Source: Paenimyroides aestuarii (GTDB lineage: Bacteria; Bacteroidota; Bacteroidia; Flavobacteriales; Flavobacteriaceae). From it: a stretch of 64,000 nt of DNA. The translations under genes were made by a program, and so were the position numbers. Shown here in pieces: positions 1 to 8,307 of this stretch. Under the pieces are notes generated by a model, which saw only the letters and a list, made by a program, of their open reading frames with translations, was not told where the DNA came from and made no database searches. Location of the stretch: the NCBI RefSeq assembly GCF_024628805.1, contig NZ_CP102382.1, positions 2,897,017 to 2,961,016 on the forward strand. Direction: 5' to 3'. Position 1 is the first letter of the stretch; each line of letters begins with the position of its first letter.

Positions 1-55
1 TGATACCAGTATTTGAAAAATAAAAAAACTTCCATATCAACGGAAGTCTCTATTT

Positions 56-1534
56 TTAACTTTTCAAACTCGCAATAATCGCTCTAAAACTCTCCAAACC
101 TGCTTCGATGTTTTCTACAATTTCTTCTGCTAATTCATCAGGGTCAGGTAAGTTGTCTAAATCGGCTAGAGATTTGTCTTTCAACCACGTTATGTCTAAA
201 CTCGTTTTGTCTCTAGCAATGACTTCATCGTAAGAAAATTTACGCCATCTGCCTTCTGGATTGGTTTCTGAATACGTTTCTTTTCTTTTAGCCGTATTAC
301 CATCTAAATACAAATCAAGGAACTCTTGTAAGTCGCTATATTTTAATGGGTTTTTCTTTAAGGTATGATGAATATTGGTTCTGTAATCGTACACCCAAAT
401 CTCTTTTGTCCAAACTTCTTTACTAGCGGGTTTACCATCAAAGAACAATACATTCGCTTTTACACCATTGGCATAGAAAATACCCGTTGGTAAACGTAAA
501 ATGGTATGTAAATTAGTGGTTTCTAATAACTTTTTACGAACCGATTCCCCAGCACCACCTTCAAACAATACATTATCAGGTAAGACAACTGCCGCTTTAC
601 CATTTTCTTTTAATTGGGTTTTAATGTGTTGTACGAAGTTTAATTGCTTGTTACTGGTAGTAACCCAGAAATCCTGACGGTTATAGGTTAAATCGTCTTT
701 TTCTTGTTCGCCTGCTTCGTTGGTAATGGTCATGCTACTTTTTTTACCGAAAGGCGGATTGGCTAAGATATAATCAAAGCGGTCGCCATTATCGGCTACA
801 AGGGAATCGTTTGGCGAAATAAAATTATCCGAATCAATATCACCTATGTTGTGTAAAAACAAGTTCATTAACGCCAATCGACGCGTACTAGCCACAATTT
901 CGTTACCTCTGAACGTGTGGTATTTTAAAAACTGCTTTTGCTCTTTGTCTAAGTTTTGCTCGGTTAAATGGTCGTAAGCCGCTAAAAAGAAACCTCCTGT
1001 ACCACAAGCAGGATCGCCTATGGTTTTCATAGGTTGCGGATTCAAACACGTGACCATCGCTTTGATTAATGGTCTAGGGGTAAAGTACTGCCCTGCACCA
1101 CTTTTGGTATCTTCTGCGTTTTTCTCTAACAAGCCTTCGTAAATGTCGCCTTTGTCTTTTACGCCCATCATGACCCAGTTTTCAGCATCTATCATTTTGA
1201 TGAGTTTGAAAAGCTTGGCTGGGTCTTGTATTTTATTTTGACTTTTAGTAAAAATTTGCCCTAAAATACCTTTGCTTTGCCCCAACTCACGCAGCATTTT
1301 CGTATAATGCACTTCTAATTCTTCTCCGCTTTTGTACAAAAGACTTTCCCAGTTTAAATTGGTTGGAATATTTAAGTTACGATTATGCGGTGGCAAACTG
1401 TACTCGTGTGCCATTTTTAAAAACAGTAAATACGTTAATTGCTCTAGGTAATCGCCATAACCTACCCCATCATCTCTCAGGGTTTGACAAAAGGCCCATA
1501 CTTTGCTTACTATTGTGGAATTTGCGTTGCTCAT
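56..1534 (-). CDS. hsdM: Type I restriction-modification system, DNA methyltransferase subunit HsdM
   Basis: This is the modification subunit, which makes N6-methyladenine at the site chosen by HsdS. The 492-residue length is normal for the family. The N-terminal HsdM_N helical region is followed by the N6-adenine methyltransferase core: QYFTPR near residues 149-154, the S-adenosylmethionine-binding motif DPACGTGGF at 174-182, and the catalytic motif NPPF at 259-262. All key residues are present, so the gene looks intact. It is the last gene of the locus, but 1.35 kb of transposase and palindromic repeats separate it from hsdS. One palindrome copy lies about 40 bases before its start codon, so its transcription may be altered or independent. 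Confidence 0.96.
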   Translation of the reverse strand: MSNANSTIVSKVWAFCQTLRDDGVGYGDYLEQLTYLLFLKMAHEYSLPPHNRNLNIPTNLNWESLLYKSGEELEVHYTKMLRELGQSKGILGQIFTKSQNKIQDPAKLFKLIKMIDAENWVMMGVKDKGDIYEGLLEKNAEDTKSGAGQYFTPRPLIKAMVTCLNPQPMKTIGDPACGTGGFFLAAYDHLTEQNLDKEQKQFLKYHTFRGNEIVASTRRLALMNLFLHNIGDIDSDNFISPNDSLVADNGDRFDYILANPPFGKKSSMTITNEAGEQEKDDLTYNRQDFWVTTSNKQLNFVQHIKTQLKENGKAAVVLPDNVLFEGGAGESVRKKLLETTNLHTILRLPTGIFYANGVKANVLFFDGKPASKEVWTKEIWVYDYRTNIHHTLKKNPLKYSDLQEFLDLYLDGNTAKRKETYSETNPEGRWRKFSYDEVIARDKTSLDITWLKDKSLADLDNLPDPDELAEEIVENIEAGLESFRAIIASLKS

Positions 1535-1571
1535 ATTTGTTTTACATATGATTTTTGTTAAATTTTTAATA

Positions 1572-1584
1572 TCCGTAAGGGATT
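1572..1584. repeat. Isolated copy of the ATCCC/GGGAT palindrome between hsdM and the transposase
   Basis: The sequence ATCCGTAAGGGAT followed by a run of T matches the palindrome repeated 12 times on the other side of the transposase gene. The transposase is therefore bracketed by the same element. A second small dyad, GGTG-CTAA-CACC, lies at 1593-1604 between this copy and the transposase stop codon. Confidence 0.8.
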
Positions 1585-1614
1585 TTTTTCAGGTGCTAAC
1601 ACCAATGATTTAGA

Positions 1615-2076
1615 TTATTTTAAATCCTCAAAGATATAACGTTCATCAAATGGGATATTAAATTTTTCTAAAAAATTTAGATACTCTTCTTTAAAATTTT
1701 CTTTTTTGTGATGTGATTCTTGATTCTTTACGTAGTTATAAACATTGTTAATTTGAGAATGACTATATGAAAATGCACCATATCCTTCTTGCCATTCAAA
1801 TCGATTTATTAAAAAACGATTATCATTAATAAACTTTGAAGATTTTGCTTTAACCGTTTTCATTAATTCAGATATAGATACCGTTGGTTTTAATCCAAAA
1901 AAGCAATGCACATGATCTTCAACACCATTAACAATTATGGTTTTGCATCCAGTTTCATTAATAAGATTACCAATAACCGCAAAGACATCTTTTCTCCATT
2001 CATTATGAAGAACCGCTTCTCTATATTTCACTGCAAAGACTGCCTGAATATAAACTTGATGATAGGTGTTTGCCAT
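1615..2076 (-). mobile_element. IS200-like / REP-associated tyrosine transposase (HUH, Y1 family)
   Basis: This 153-residue protein is a Y1-type HUH nuclease that nicks single-stranded DNA at hairpins. The metal-binding pair is HVH at residues 55-57 within VEDHVHCFFGL. WQEGYGAF near 95-102 is typical of the family, and the likely catalytic tyrosine is Tyr115 in YVKNQ. No TnpB partner is present. The gene is intact. It is flanked by short palindromes: one copy downstream and a dense array upstream. That is the arrangement of REP-associated transposases (RAYTs), which act on dispersed palindromes rather than moving as a classical IS. Whether it is a plain IS200 relative or a domesticated RAYT cannot be decided without a phylogeny. 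Confidence 0.85.
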
Positions 2077-2102
2077 ATGTTTGTTTTATTATTACATGTT
2101 TC

Positions 2103-2765
2103 ATCCCTACGGGATTTTTTTACATCGGATTGAAATCCATTGTTACAATATGTGTCATCCTTACGGGATTTTTTATCGATATTTTTTTACAACGGATTGA
2201 AATCCATTGTTACAACATGTGTCATCCCTACGGGATTTTTTTACAACGGATTGAAATCCATTGTTAAAATATGTGTCATCCTTACGGGATTTTTTATCGA
2301 TATTTTTTTACAACGGATTGAAATCCATTCCTACAACATGTGTCATCCCTACGGGATTTTTTTACAACGGATTGAAATCCATTGTTACAATATAGATCAT
2401 CCCTACGGGATTTTTTATCAACATTTCTTTTGCAACGGATTGAAATCCATTCCTACAACATGTGTCATCCCTACGGGATTTTTTTACAACGGATTGAAAT
2501 CCATTGTTACAATATAGATCATCCCTACGGGATTTTTTATCAACATTTCTTTTGCAACGGATTGAAATCCATTCCTACAACATGTGTCATCCCTACGGGA
2601 TTTTTTTACAACGGATTGAAATCAATTGTTACAATATAGATCATCCCTAAGGGATTTTATATCGATATTTTTTTACAAATAGATCATCCCTACGGGATTT
2701 TTTATCAACATTTCTTTTGCAACGGATTGAAATCCATTCTACAACATGTGTCATCCCTACGGGAT
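2103..2765. repeat. Tandem array of two alternating REP-like palindromes
   Basis: Palindrome A (ATCCCTACGGGAT, 5-bp stem, often followed by a T run) begins at 2103, 2157, 2224, 2278, 2345, 2399, 2467, 2521, 2589, 2643, 2685 and 2753. Palindrome B (GGATTGAAATCC within CAACGGATTGAAATCCATTG) lies between consecutive A copies except between 2643 and 2685, giving 10 B copies, one with a C-to-A change. A-to-A spacing alternates 54 and 67-68 bases, so the true unit is a dimer of about 121 bases. Segments 2399-2520 and 2521-2642 are a 122-base tandem duplication with one mismatch. Open frames here (repeating IEIHC-like peptides) are artefacts. There are no cas genes, and the spacers are themselves repeated. 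Confidence 0.93.
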
Positions 2766-2781
2766 TTTTTGTGTCGTGTTA

Positions 2782-2897
2782 GAGCCAGCGGCTCAACCCA
2801 TTTTATAAGGATGGACTTCAGTCCAGTCGATAACAAACAACCTGACGTATTAGAGCCGTAGGCTCGACCTGTTTTGTACAGCTGCTTTTTAAAGCAG
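2782..2897. repeat. Cluster of four further, different palindromes
   Basis: Four short dyads follow the main array. They are GAGCC-AGC-GGCTC at 2782-2794, TGGACT-TC-AGTCCA at 2812-2825, GAGCC-GTA-GGCTC at 2853-2865, and CTGCTTT-TT-AAAGCAG at 2882-2897. The first and third are variants of one element. The last overlaps the stop codon and final codons of hsdS. They resemble dispersed intergenic REP-like elements of Bacteroidetes but are a different family from the array next door. Confidence 0.75.
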
Positions 2898-4124
2898 TTG
2901 CCCACTAAACGCCTTTTTCAATATACTTTGCCTTAACGCTTCTGCTTTTTGTAAACTCTCTTGAATACTTTCCTCCATTTTATCGGCAACACTTAAACGA
3001 CTTTCGATTTCTTGAACGATAACGTGTTGTTCTTCTAATGATGGAATAGGAACATCAATATCAAGAATTCTATATAGTGATAACTTTGGTTGGGTAGTTA
3101 TTTTGGTCTTGCTTTTAATTTGTATTTGAGCTTCTATGCTTGATAAAAATAGAGATAAAAACTTATTATAAACTTTATTAAATTCTGTGATTTTTGCTGC
3201 ATTTTCAGTCAAATTTGCTCCATCTAATTGTTCAGGAATAGTTCCAACAACGCCTATTGTACCTGCAATTGATATATATACATCATTTTTCGAAATCGTG
3301 TAATTTTTAATTGCAAATTGTGTTTCAGGATGTAAATACTTTAACTTATATTTATTGACAGTTTGATTGCAAAAATCCGTGACTCTTATATAAGGATACT
3401 GAGTTTGTTCTTCAGAATAAAAATGTCCTTTAGGTAATCTTTTACCTCCTTTAACTTTTGCGAAATCACCAATTTTTAATTTTTCCCACCCCTCAGGCAA
3501 CTCACCCTCTTTTACATTTTTATTGGTTAGTTTTCCTTCAAAAGCGTGTTTTAAAACACTTTGGCGGTACACTTTTAATTGTTCTTGTGCGGTTTTTAAA
3601 TCGGCTATGCCTTGGTCTAACTCGCTAAAAAGTTCTTCTATTTTGGAAACGATGGCATGTTGGGTTTCAAGTGGGGGAACGGGGATTTCAATTTCAGAAA
3701 ATACTTTTAATGAAATTTCTTTAAATGTAGTACCACTTGCAATACTTTCAGCTTTTTGTTTAGAAGCTTTTAAAAAATAATATATATAGTCACTACTTAA
3801 ATTTTCATTTGGAATTATACTCTTAAATCCTTGATTAGTACATAATTCAGTATCTGCAATTACAACATAACCGATAGGTGCACGTGAAGAAAATAAAATA
3901 GAACCTTTAGGCATTAATTTGGCAGAAGATTTTTTCAAACCTTCTTCTGTTATTGACTTTTTTCCTTTCTTAATTTTCTTTTCAACATACCCCGTTAAGT
4001 CTGAAGGTGAAATCCAATTTATATCTCCATTCCAATATTCTGAAATACTTGTTGAAGGAGTTCCTCCAGATATAATTTTACCAATATCCCTTAACTTTTT
4101 TATTTGCCAGTTGTTTTTAACCAT
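2889..4124 (-). CDS. hsdS: Type I restriction-modification system, specificity subunit HsdS
   Basis: HsdS recognises the two half-sites of the target and bridges HsdM and HsdR. The 411-residue protein has the classic two-repeat layout: a first target-recognition domain opening with WQIKKLRDIGKIISGGTP, a central conserved helix (PLETQHAIVSKIEELFSEL, near residue 155), a second target-recognition domain, and a C-terminal helix with EEQHVIVQEIESRL. It ends with KKAFSGQLL, a usual HsdS terminus, so it looks full length. Its start codon lies 2 bases after the stop of the toxin gene, indicating translational coupling. Its stop codon lies inside a small palindrome. The target sequence cannot be read from the protein. 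Confidence 0.95.
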   Translation of the reverse strand: MVKNNWQIKKLRDIGKIISGGTPSTSISEYWNGDINWISPSDLTGYVEKKIKKGKKSITEEGLKKSSAKLMPKGSILFSSRAPIGYVVIADTELCTNQGFKSIIPNENLSSDYIYYFLKASKQKAESIASGTTFKEISLKVFSEIEIPVPPLETQHAIVSKIEELFSELDQGIADLKTAQEQLKVYRQSVLKHAFEGKLTNKNVKEGELPEGWEKLKIGDFAKVKGGKRLPKGHFYSEEQTQYPYIRVTDFCNQTVNKYKLKYLHPETQFAIKNYTISKNDVYISIAGTIGVVGTIPEQLDGANLTENAAKITEFNKVYNKFLSLFLSSIEAQIQIKSKTKITTQPKLSLYRILDIDVPIPSLEEQHVIVQEIESRLSVADKMEESIQESLQKAEALRQSILKKAFSGQLL

Positions 4125-4126
4125 AT

Positions 4127-4552
4127 TTAAAATTCCATTTTTTCAAATGGTTTATTTGAAGATCCTCTGTAAGCAAAAGGAACATTTTCCTTTTTTATTA
4201 TTTTTTTAATAGACTCCCACTCTCCAATCATTTTCTTTACAAAATCCCAATATTGAAAACCACTCTTTGAAGGTGTTTTTAAGAAAAATATTCCTACTCC
4301 TGCTTGCTGATATAATTCTCTTTGATGTTTAGTATTTTGTATGTTAAAATCTTGTGTGATGACAATCCCTTTTTCCTCACCAAGTTTAGGAATCCAATCT
4401 TCATCAAGTGCACCTTGTCCAAAAACTTCTTTGATAGATAAAACTTCTATTTCAAAACCATCTTTTGCATTTTGAGGTTGTTGCAATTCGTTTAGCCCTC
4501 TAGCTAACTGAGATGGCATATTTTCATCTATGTAAACTTTATATTTCCTCAT
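4127..4552 (-). CDS. DUF5615 PIN-like toxin of a VapBC-type module
   Basis: This is a 141-residue PIN-like protein of the DUF5615 type, a family paired with DUF433 proteins in toxin-antitoxin modules and expected to be an RNase. The acidic positions of the fold are visible: Asp9-Glu10-Asn11 in YIDENMPSQLA, Asp50-Glu51-Asp52 in GALDEDWIPKL, and Asp68 in IVITQDFN. The ATG overlaps the TAA of the antitoxin gene by one base (TAATG), and hsdS begins two bases after the stop. The module is thus woven into the restriction operon. Toxic activity is inferred from family and pairing, not shown. Confidence 0.82.
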   Translation of the reverse strand: MRKYKVYIDENMPSQLARGLNELQQPQNAKDGFEIEVLSIKEVFGQGALDEDWIPKLGEEKGIVITQDFNIQNTKHQRELYQQAGVGIFFLKTPSKSGFQYWDFVKKMIGEWESIKKIIKKENVPFAYRGSSNKPFEKMEF

Positions 4553-5223
4553 TATGCAGCTTTTTTGTGAAACTCTATCGCATCTTTAACTGCTTTTTCA
4601 GAGACTTCGTAAATAGAAGCTATAAAACGAATTGGTTCTTTAGCTTTATACATTCTGTAAATCGCTTCAGATTGAATGTTTGTACCGTAAATTGTTGGTT
4701 GTCCAAATTTGTGATGAGGGTCACAAACTACGCTACGTTTCTTTCCAAGTGGCCAAAATCTTGAAGCTAAATTATCTTTTCCAAAATCAAGATTATGGAA
4801 AAACATTGAAATTAAATCTAAGTTTAATTGTTTAGTTCCATCTAATGAAATGGTATCTCCATTTTGCTTTAAATAAACTTTTAGTTTATCTGTTTTAATA
4901 TTTCTTAAAACTTCTTCTTTTGCAAATGGAAAATTTGTTTTATACATATCCGAAAGTTCTTTATGCGCTTTTAAAACTTCTTTTGTTTTAACTCCCGCTT
5001 CTGCAAACTGCATCATTACATAAAACTCAATTAATGTATGAAATCCCACAGCCTTTGTGTTTTCAATAGACCAAGAGTAATTCTTTTCGTAAAATTTCCC
5101 TAATTCTCCATCCCAATATTTGGTTATCCAAGTTCTTACTTTACTGTAAGGTAATTGAAGAATTTGAGCAATTTCTTGCGTAGTAAATATTCCGTTTCCT
5201 ATTTCTAATTTATTTTCGAACAT
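4552..5223 (-). CDS. DUF433-type antitoxin with N-terminal MerR-like DNA-binding region
   Basis: This 223-residue protein has two parts. The N-terminal region (about residues 10-45, GIFTTQEIAQILQLPYSKVRT) looks like a MerR-type helix-turn-helix. The C-terminal region from about residue 165 matches DUF433 (VVCDPHHKFGQPTIYGTNIQ, then a second small HTH ending at DAIEFHKKAA). DUF433 proteins act as antitoxins for DUF5615 toxins and usually also repress their own operon. The start lies 34 bases after the hsdR stop, and a candidate -7 box sits in that gap, so the pair could be transcribed apart from hsdR. Confidence 0.82.
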   Translation of the reverse strand: MFENKLEIGNGIFTTQEIAQILQLPYSKVRTWITKYWDGELGKFYEKNYSWSIENTKAVGFHTLIEFYVMMQFAEAGVKTKEVLKAHKELSDMYKTNFPFAKEEVLRNIKTDKLKVYLKQNGDTISLDGTKQLNLDLISMFFHNLDFGKDNLASRFWPLGKKRSVVCDPHHKFGQPTIYGTNIQSEAIYRMYKAKEPIRFIASIYEVSEKAVKDAIEFHKKAA

Positions 5224-5243
5224 TGTAGGTTTTAAAGTTTTTA

Positions 5244-5251
5244 CAAAAATA
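5244..5251 (-). promoter_or_regulatory. Candidate -7 box for the antitoxin-toxin-hsdS genes
   Basis: Read on the minus strand, TATTTTTG fits the Bacteroidetes -7 consensus TAnnTTTG and lies about 20 bases before the antitoxin start codon. I see no matching TTG about 20 bases further upstream, so this is only a candidate. An internal promoter here would let the toxin-antitoxin pair and hsdS be expressed without hsdR. Confidence 0.4.
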
Positions 5252-5257
5252 CAAATT

Positions 5258-8086
5258 TTAAGCCGCTAATACTTCGTTTAATTCTTCTATAATTTCCATA
5301 TACTGGTTACCAAACAACTGGTAAAACTTACCTAAACCACCGTATGCGTTAAACGGGTTCAGTTCAAAATCTTCGGTGTCTAAATGAAAGGAGTTGGCAA
5401 TATAGTCTTTAATCATGCGCAACCATTGCATTTGCTCTTCGGTAAAGGTATTGTGTTGCCCTGCATTTTTCTTAAATATCCACTCTTGAAAGTTTCTATC
5501 TACCGTTTTGTCATAGGCCGTTAAATACTCGTCTATTTGTAAGGCTTTACGAATCACAGAAACCAACAGTACCAAATCTTGTTTGGGTTTCTCAGTTCTA
5601 TTTTTGTTCTTGTTATTGCCATTGTTCTTGTCATTGATTTGGTTGTCTTCCAATTCCGCATAAGCATCCCAAAGTTTAGGTGCGTTCAAGGTAGGTTGTT
5701 CCAAAACCAATTTCTCATACAAATCGCGTATCATTTTATAGGTCAATTCCCTTCTTCGGTACGGTTCACCATAAAAGATTTGCAAGGCTAAGGCTTCGTC
5801 TTGGTTATTGGCTACCCAAGTTTCAAAAGCGGTTACGATGCTTTGCGCTTGCTCGGTAACGTCTTTTACCCAACCCATATTGGTTACTTCGTCTATATTG
5901 AGGGTATCAATTATTTGGTCGTATTTTTTGCGTACGTCTATAATGTAATTGCGTAAATCAGGATTATGCAACACCGCAACGGCTTGTTCTATAATAGCAC
6001 GGTGCTCCGTTTCAATGGCTTGTTCTATAACGGCTGGCGCTTGTCCTTTTAAATCATTCTGAATTCTAAATTCTAAATTCTGAATTACATCTGGGTCGTA
6101 CGCTTGCAATAACTTTTGTACCACTTGCTTAATCTCTAAACCATTGGCTAACTCGGCAAATTTTTCTTTTTCTTTCGGGTTAATTTGGCGGTCTAAACGA
6201 ATCAAACGATTGGCTAAAGTCGTTAACATTTCTTCCGAGCGGTTGCCCATGGCAATATTTCCCAACACATCTTTTAACGCCACACCAGGGGCTTTTTCTA
6301 AAGGTCGGCTATCGGTTTTTTGTGATTTTTCAACTCCAATGGCATCAATAATCACAAAATGGTCTTTGTTGTATTTTGCAGTTGGCGTTCCTGTTTTGCG
6401 TAATTCTTCTAACGTACAAGTTCGCGTACCACGACCTTTCATTTGTTCGTAGTAACTTTTACTCTTCACATCACGCATAAACAACAATACTTCCAGCGGT
6501 CTGATGTCGGTTCCTGTTGCAATCATATCTACCGTAACCGCTACACGAGGATAGTATTCGTTTCGAAACTGACTCAAAATGCTTTTGGGGTCTTCGGTAG
6601 ATTGATAGGTAATCTTTTTACAAAACTTATTTTCTTCGCCAAATTCCTCTCGAACAATGTCAATAATATCTTCGGCATGACTGTCGCTTTTGGCAAAAAT
6701 TAGCATTTTGGGTACTTCGAAATTGCCATGTTCGTCAAAACGGTCGGGAAACATATTCGGCAAATTATCACGAACGGCTTTAACAATACTTCGAATGGTA
6801 CTAGGATTCACAATGTCTTTATCCAATTGTTTGCTCGAGTAACTAATATCTTCATCTACGGTTTCCCAAAACTTTTTACGGGTTAAGCGTTCGCGTTTGT
6901 CTACTTGCTCGCCTACACCAATAGCAGCACCTTCTTTGGATATTTTAGTTTCAATAGTAAATACATTATACGGCACCAAAACACCATCTACCACCGCTTT
7001 TTCATAGCCATAATCCGATACTACATTCTGATTGAAATACATAAACGTACGGTTATCAGGCGTAGCGGTTAAGCCCACTTGAAACGCATCAAAGTAATCC
7101 AACACTTGTCGCCACAAATTGTAAATACTGCGGTGACATTCGTCAATTACGATGAAATCGAAAAACTCAATCGGTATTTTTTCATTGTACACTACTGGCA
7201 CAGGCTCTTTACTAGGTACAAACTCATACGGATTCAATTCTTCGGCACTTTCTTCTAATTCCGTACCTTTTAAAATCGAATACATACGCTGAATCGTACT
7301 AATATACACCTGATTATCTTGTGGAATGAAACTGCTTTTTAATCGAGTTACAGGATATAATTCGGTAAACTTACTGTTAGAATCATTCGGTAAATACGCC
7401 ATGAATTCTTGTTCGGCTTGTTCCCCTAAGTTTTTGGTATCCACTAAAAACAGAACACGTTTTGCCTTAGCAAATTTCAGTAAGCGATAAATAAAGGTAA
7501 TCGCAGTAAAGGTTTTCCCTGAACCTGTTGCCATTTGTACTAATGACTTCGGCTTGAAATCCTTAAATGATTTTTCAAGATTGGTAATCGTATCAATTTG
7601 ACAATCACGCAAACGGTCAGTAGGCAATTCAGGAATATCCAATAAACCAGTTCTTAGACTTTTTTCATTTTTCAACCACAATCCTAAAGTTTCAGGTCGG
7701 TGAAACGTAAATACTTCTCTAGCTCTCGGTTTTGGATCTTTGTAATTGGTAAACTTAGTAATGTCGCCCGTACTGATATAAACGAATGGTAAAGGTTGAT
7801 TATCTAAATATTTGAGTTTGGCATTCGCATAATCTTCTCCCTGCTCCTCCACCATCGACAACGATTGCCCTAATTCAGAACGTTTGGCTTCAATAACTCC
7901 AACAGGAATTTGATTTACAAATAAGACATAATCAGCTGGACCAACATTAGTCTGATACTCACGTACCGCAACACCAATAGTAGCCGCTAAATTAATTTGC
8001 GACTTATTTTGTATCACCCAACCGCAAGCAATTAACTGCTTGTCTATTTCATCACGAGCTATTTGTTCTGGGTTTTGATTATGCAT
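5258..8086 (-). CDS. hsdR: Type I restriction-modification system, endonuclease/translocase subunit HsdR
   Basis: HsdR translocates DNA using ATP and cleaves far from the unmethylated site. The 942-residue protein starts with a PD-(D/E)xK nuclease (Asp52, then Glu67 and Lys69 in GVIEAKR). The SF2 motor follows: Walker A ATGSGKT near 186-192, DECH at 315-318, and GLTATP near 338-343. The C-terminal part resembles the EcoEI-type HsdR domain. Every motif is intact. It is the first gene of the minus-strand locus. Positions 6056-6083 contain four tandem copies of a 7-base repeat (ATTCTRA) inside the coding frame, encoding the stretch with LEFRIQN. A change in copy number would shift the frame. Confidence 0.96.
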   Translation of the reverse strand: MHNQNPEQIARDEIDKQLIACGWVIQNKSQINLAATIGVAVREYQTNVGPADYVLFVNQIPVGVIEAKRSELGQSLSMVEEQGEDYANAKLKYLDNQPLPFVYISTGDITKFTNYKDPKPRAREVFTFHRPETLGLWLKNEKSLRTGLLDIPELPTDRLRDCQIDTITNLEKSFKDFKPKSLVQMATGSGKTFTAITFIYRLLKFAKAKRVLFLVDTKNLGEQAEQEFMAYLPNDSNSKFTELYPVTRLKSSFIPQDNQVYISTIQRMYSILKGTELEESAEELNPYEFVPSKEPVPVVYNEKIPIEFFDFIVIDECHRSIYNLWRQVLDYFDAFQVGLTATPDNRTFMYFNQNVVSDYGYEKAVVDGVLVPYNVFTIETKISKEGAAIGVGEQVDKRERLTRKKFWETVDEDISYSSKQLDKDIVNPSTIRSIVKAVRDNLPNMFPDRFDEHGNFEVPKMLIFAKSDSHAEDIIDIVREEFGEENKFCKKITYQSTEDPKSILSQFRNEYYPRVAVTVDMIATGTDIRPLEVLLFMRDVKSKSYYEQMKGRGTRTCTLEELRKTGTPTAKYNKDHFVIIDAIGVEKSQKTDSRPLEKAPGVALKDVLGNIAMGNRSEEMLTTLANRLIRLDRQINPKEKEKFAELANGLEIKQVVQKLLQAYDPDVIQNLEFRIQNDLKGQAPAVIEQAIETEHRAIIEQAVAVLHNPDLRNYIIDVRKKYDQIIDTLNIDEVTNMGWVKDVTEQAQSIVTAFETWVANNQDEALALQIFYGEPYRRRELTYKMIRDLYEKLVLEQPTLNAPKLWDAYAELEDNQINDKNNGNNKNKNRTEKPKQDLVLLVSVIRKALQIDEYLTAYDKTVDRNFQEWIFKKNAGQHNTFTEEQMQWLRMIKDYIANSFHLDTEDFELNPFNAYGGLGKFYQLFGNQYMEIIEELNEVLAA
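6056..6086. repeat. Four-copy heptamer tandem repeat inside hsdR
   Basis: The plus strand reads ATTCTGA, ATTCTAA, ATTCTAA, ATTCTGA and then ATT, giving four tidy copies of ATTCTRA. It lies within the coding frame of hsdR near residues 667-678. Because 7 is not a multiple of 3, gain or loss of one copy would break the hsdR frame. Confidence 0.85.
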
Positions 8087-8211
8087 GACAAGTGGTGTTT
8101 TTTATTGATACTGTAAATATAATAATTGTTAAAAATTAAAAAAAATGAAAATTCAAATATTTATTTCGTTAATCTTCAACACTATCAATCATCTCTTTTT
8201 AAAACTAATTG

Positions 8212-8219
8212 TACATTTG
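8212..8219 (+). promoter_or_regulatory. Candidate -7 box for the DUF2200 gene
   Basis: TACATTTG matches TAnnTTTG about 90 bases before the ATG of the DUF2200 gene. No clear TTG is seen at the -33 position. Confidence 0.35.
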
Positions 8220-8307
8220 TAAAACACACTATCCTAAAAAATGCAGAAGGATGATACCTGATTGTTTCAAATGGTTGGTGTAATTCATAAAATTGATTAG
8301 AGAATCT

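Noticed and set aside
2103..2765. CRISPR array
   Set aside because: The regular spacing looks CRISPR-like, but the sequences between palindromes are themselves repeated, spacing alternates, and no cas genes are near.
1572..2888. hsdM inactivated by the insertion
   Set aside because: The hsdM and hsdS reading frames are both complete; only their spacing is changed.
2070..2905. Several open frames with repeated IEIHC / LRDFF peptides
   Set aside because: They are translations of the palindromic repeats, in more than one frame, with no start context or family.
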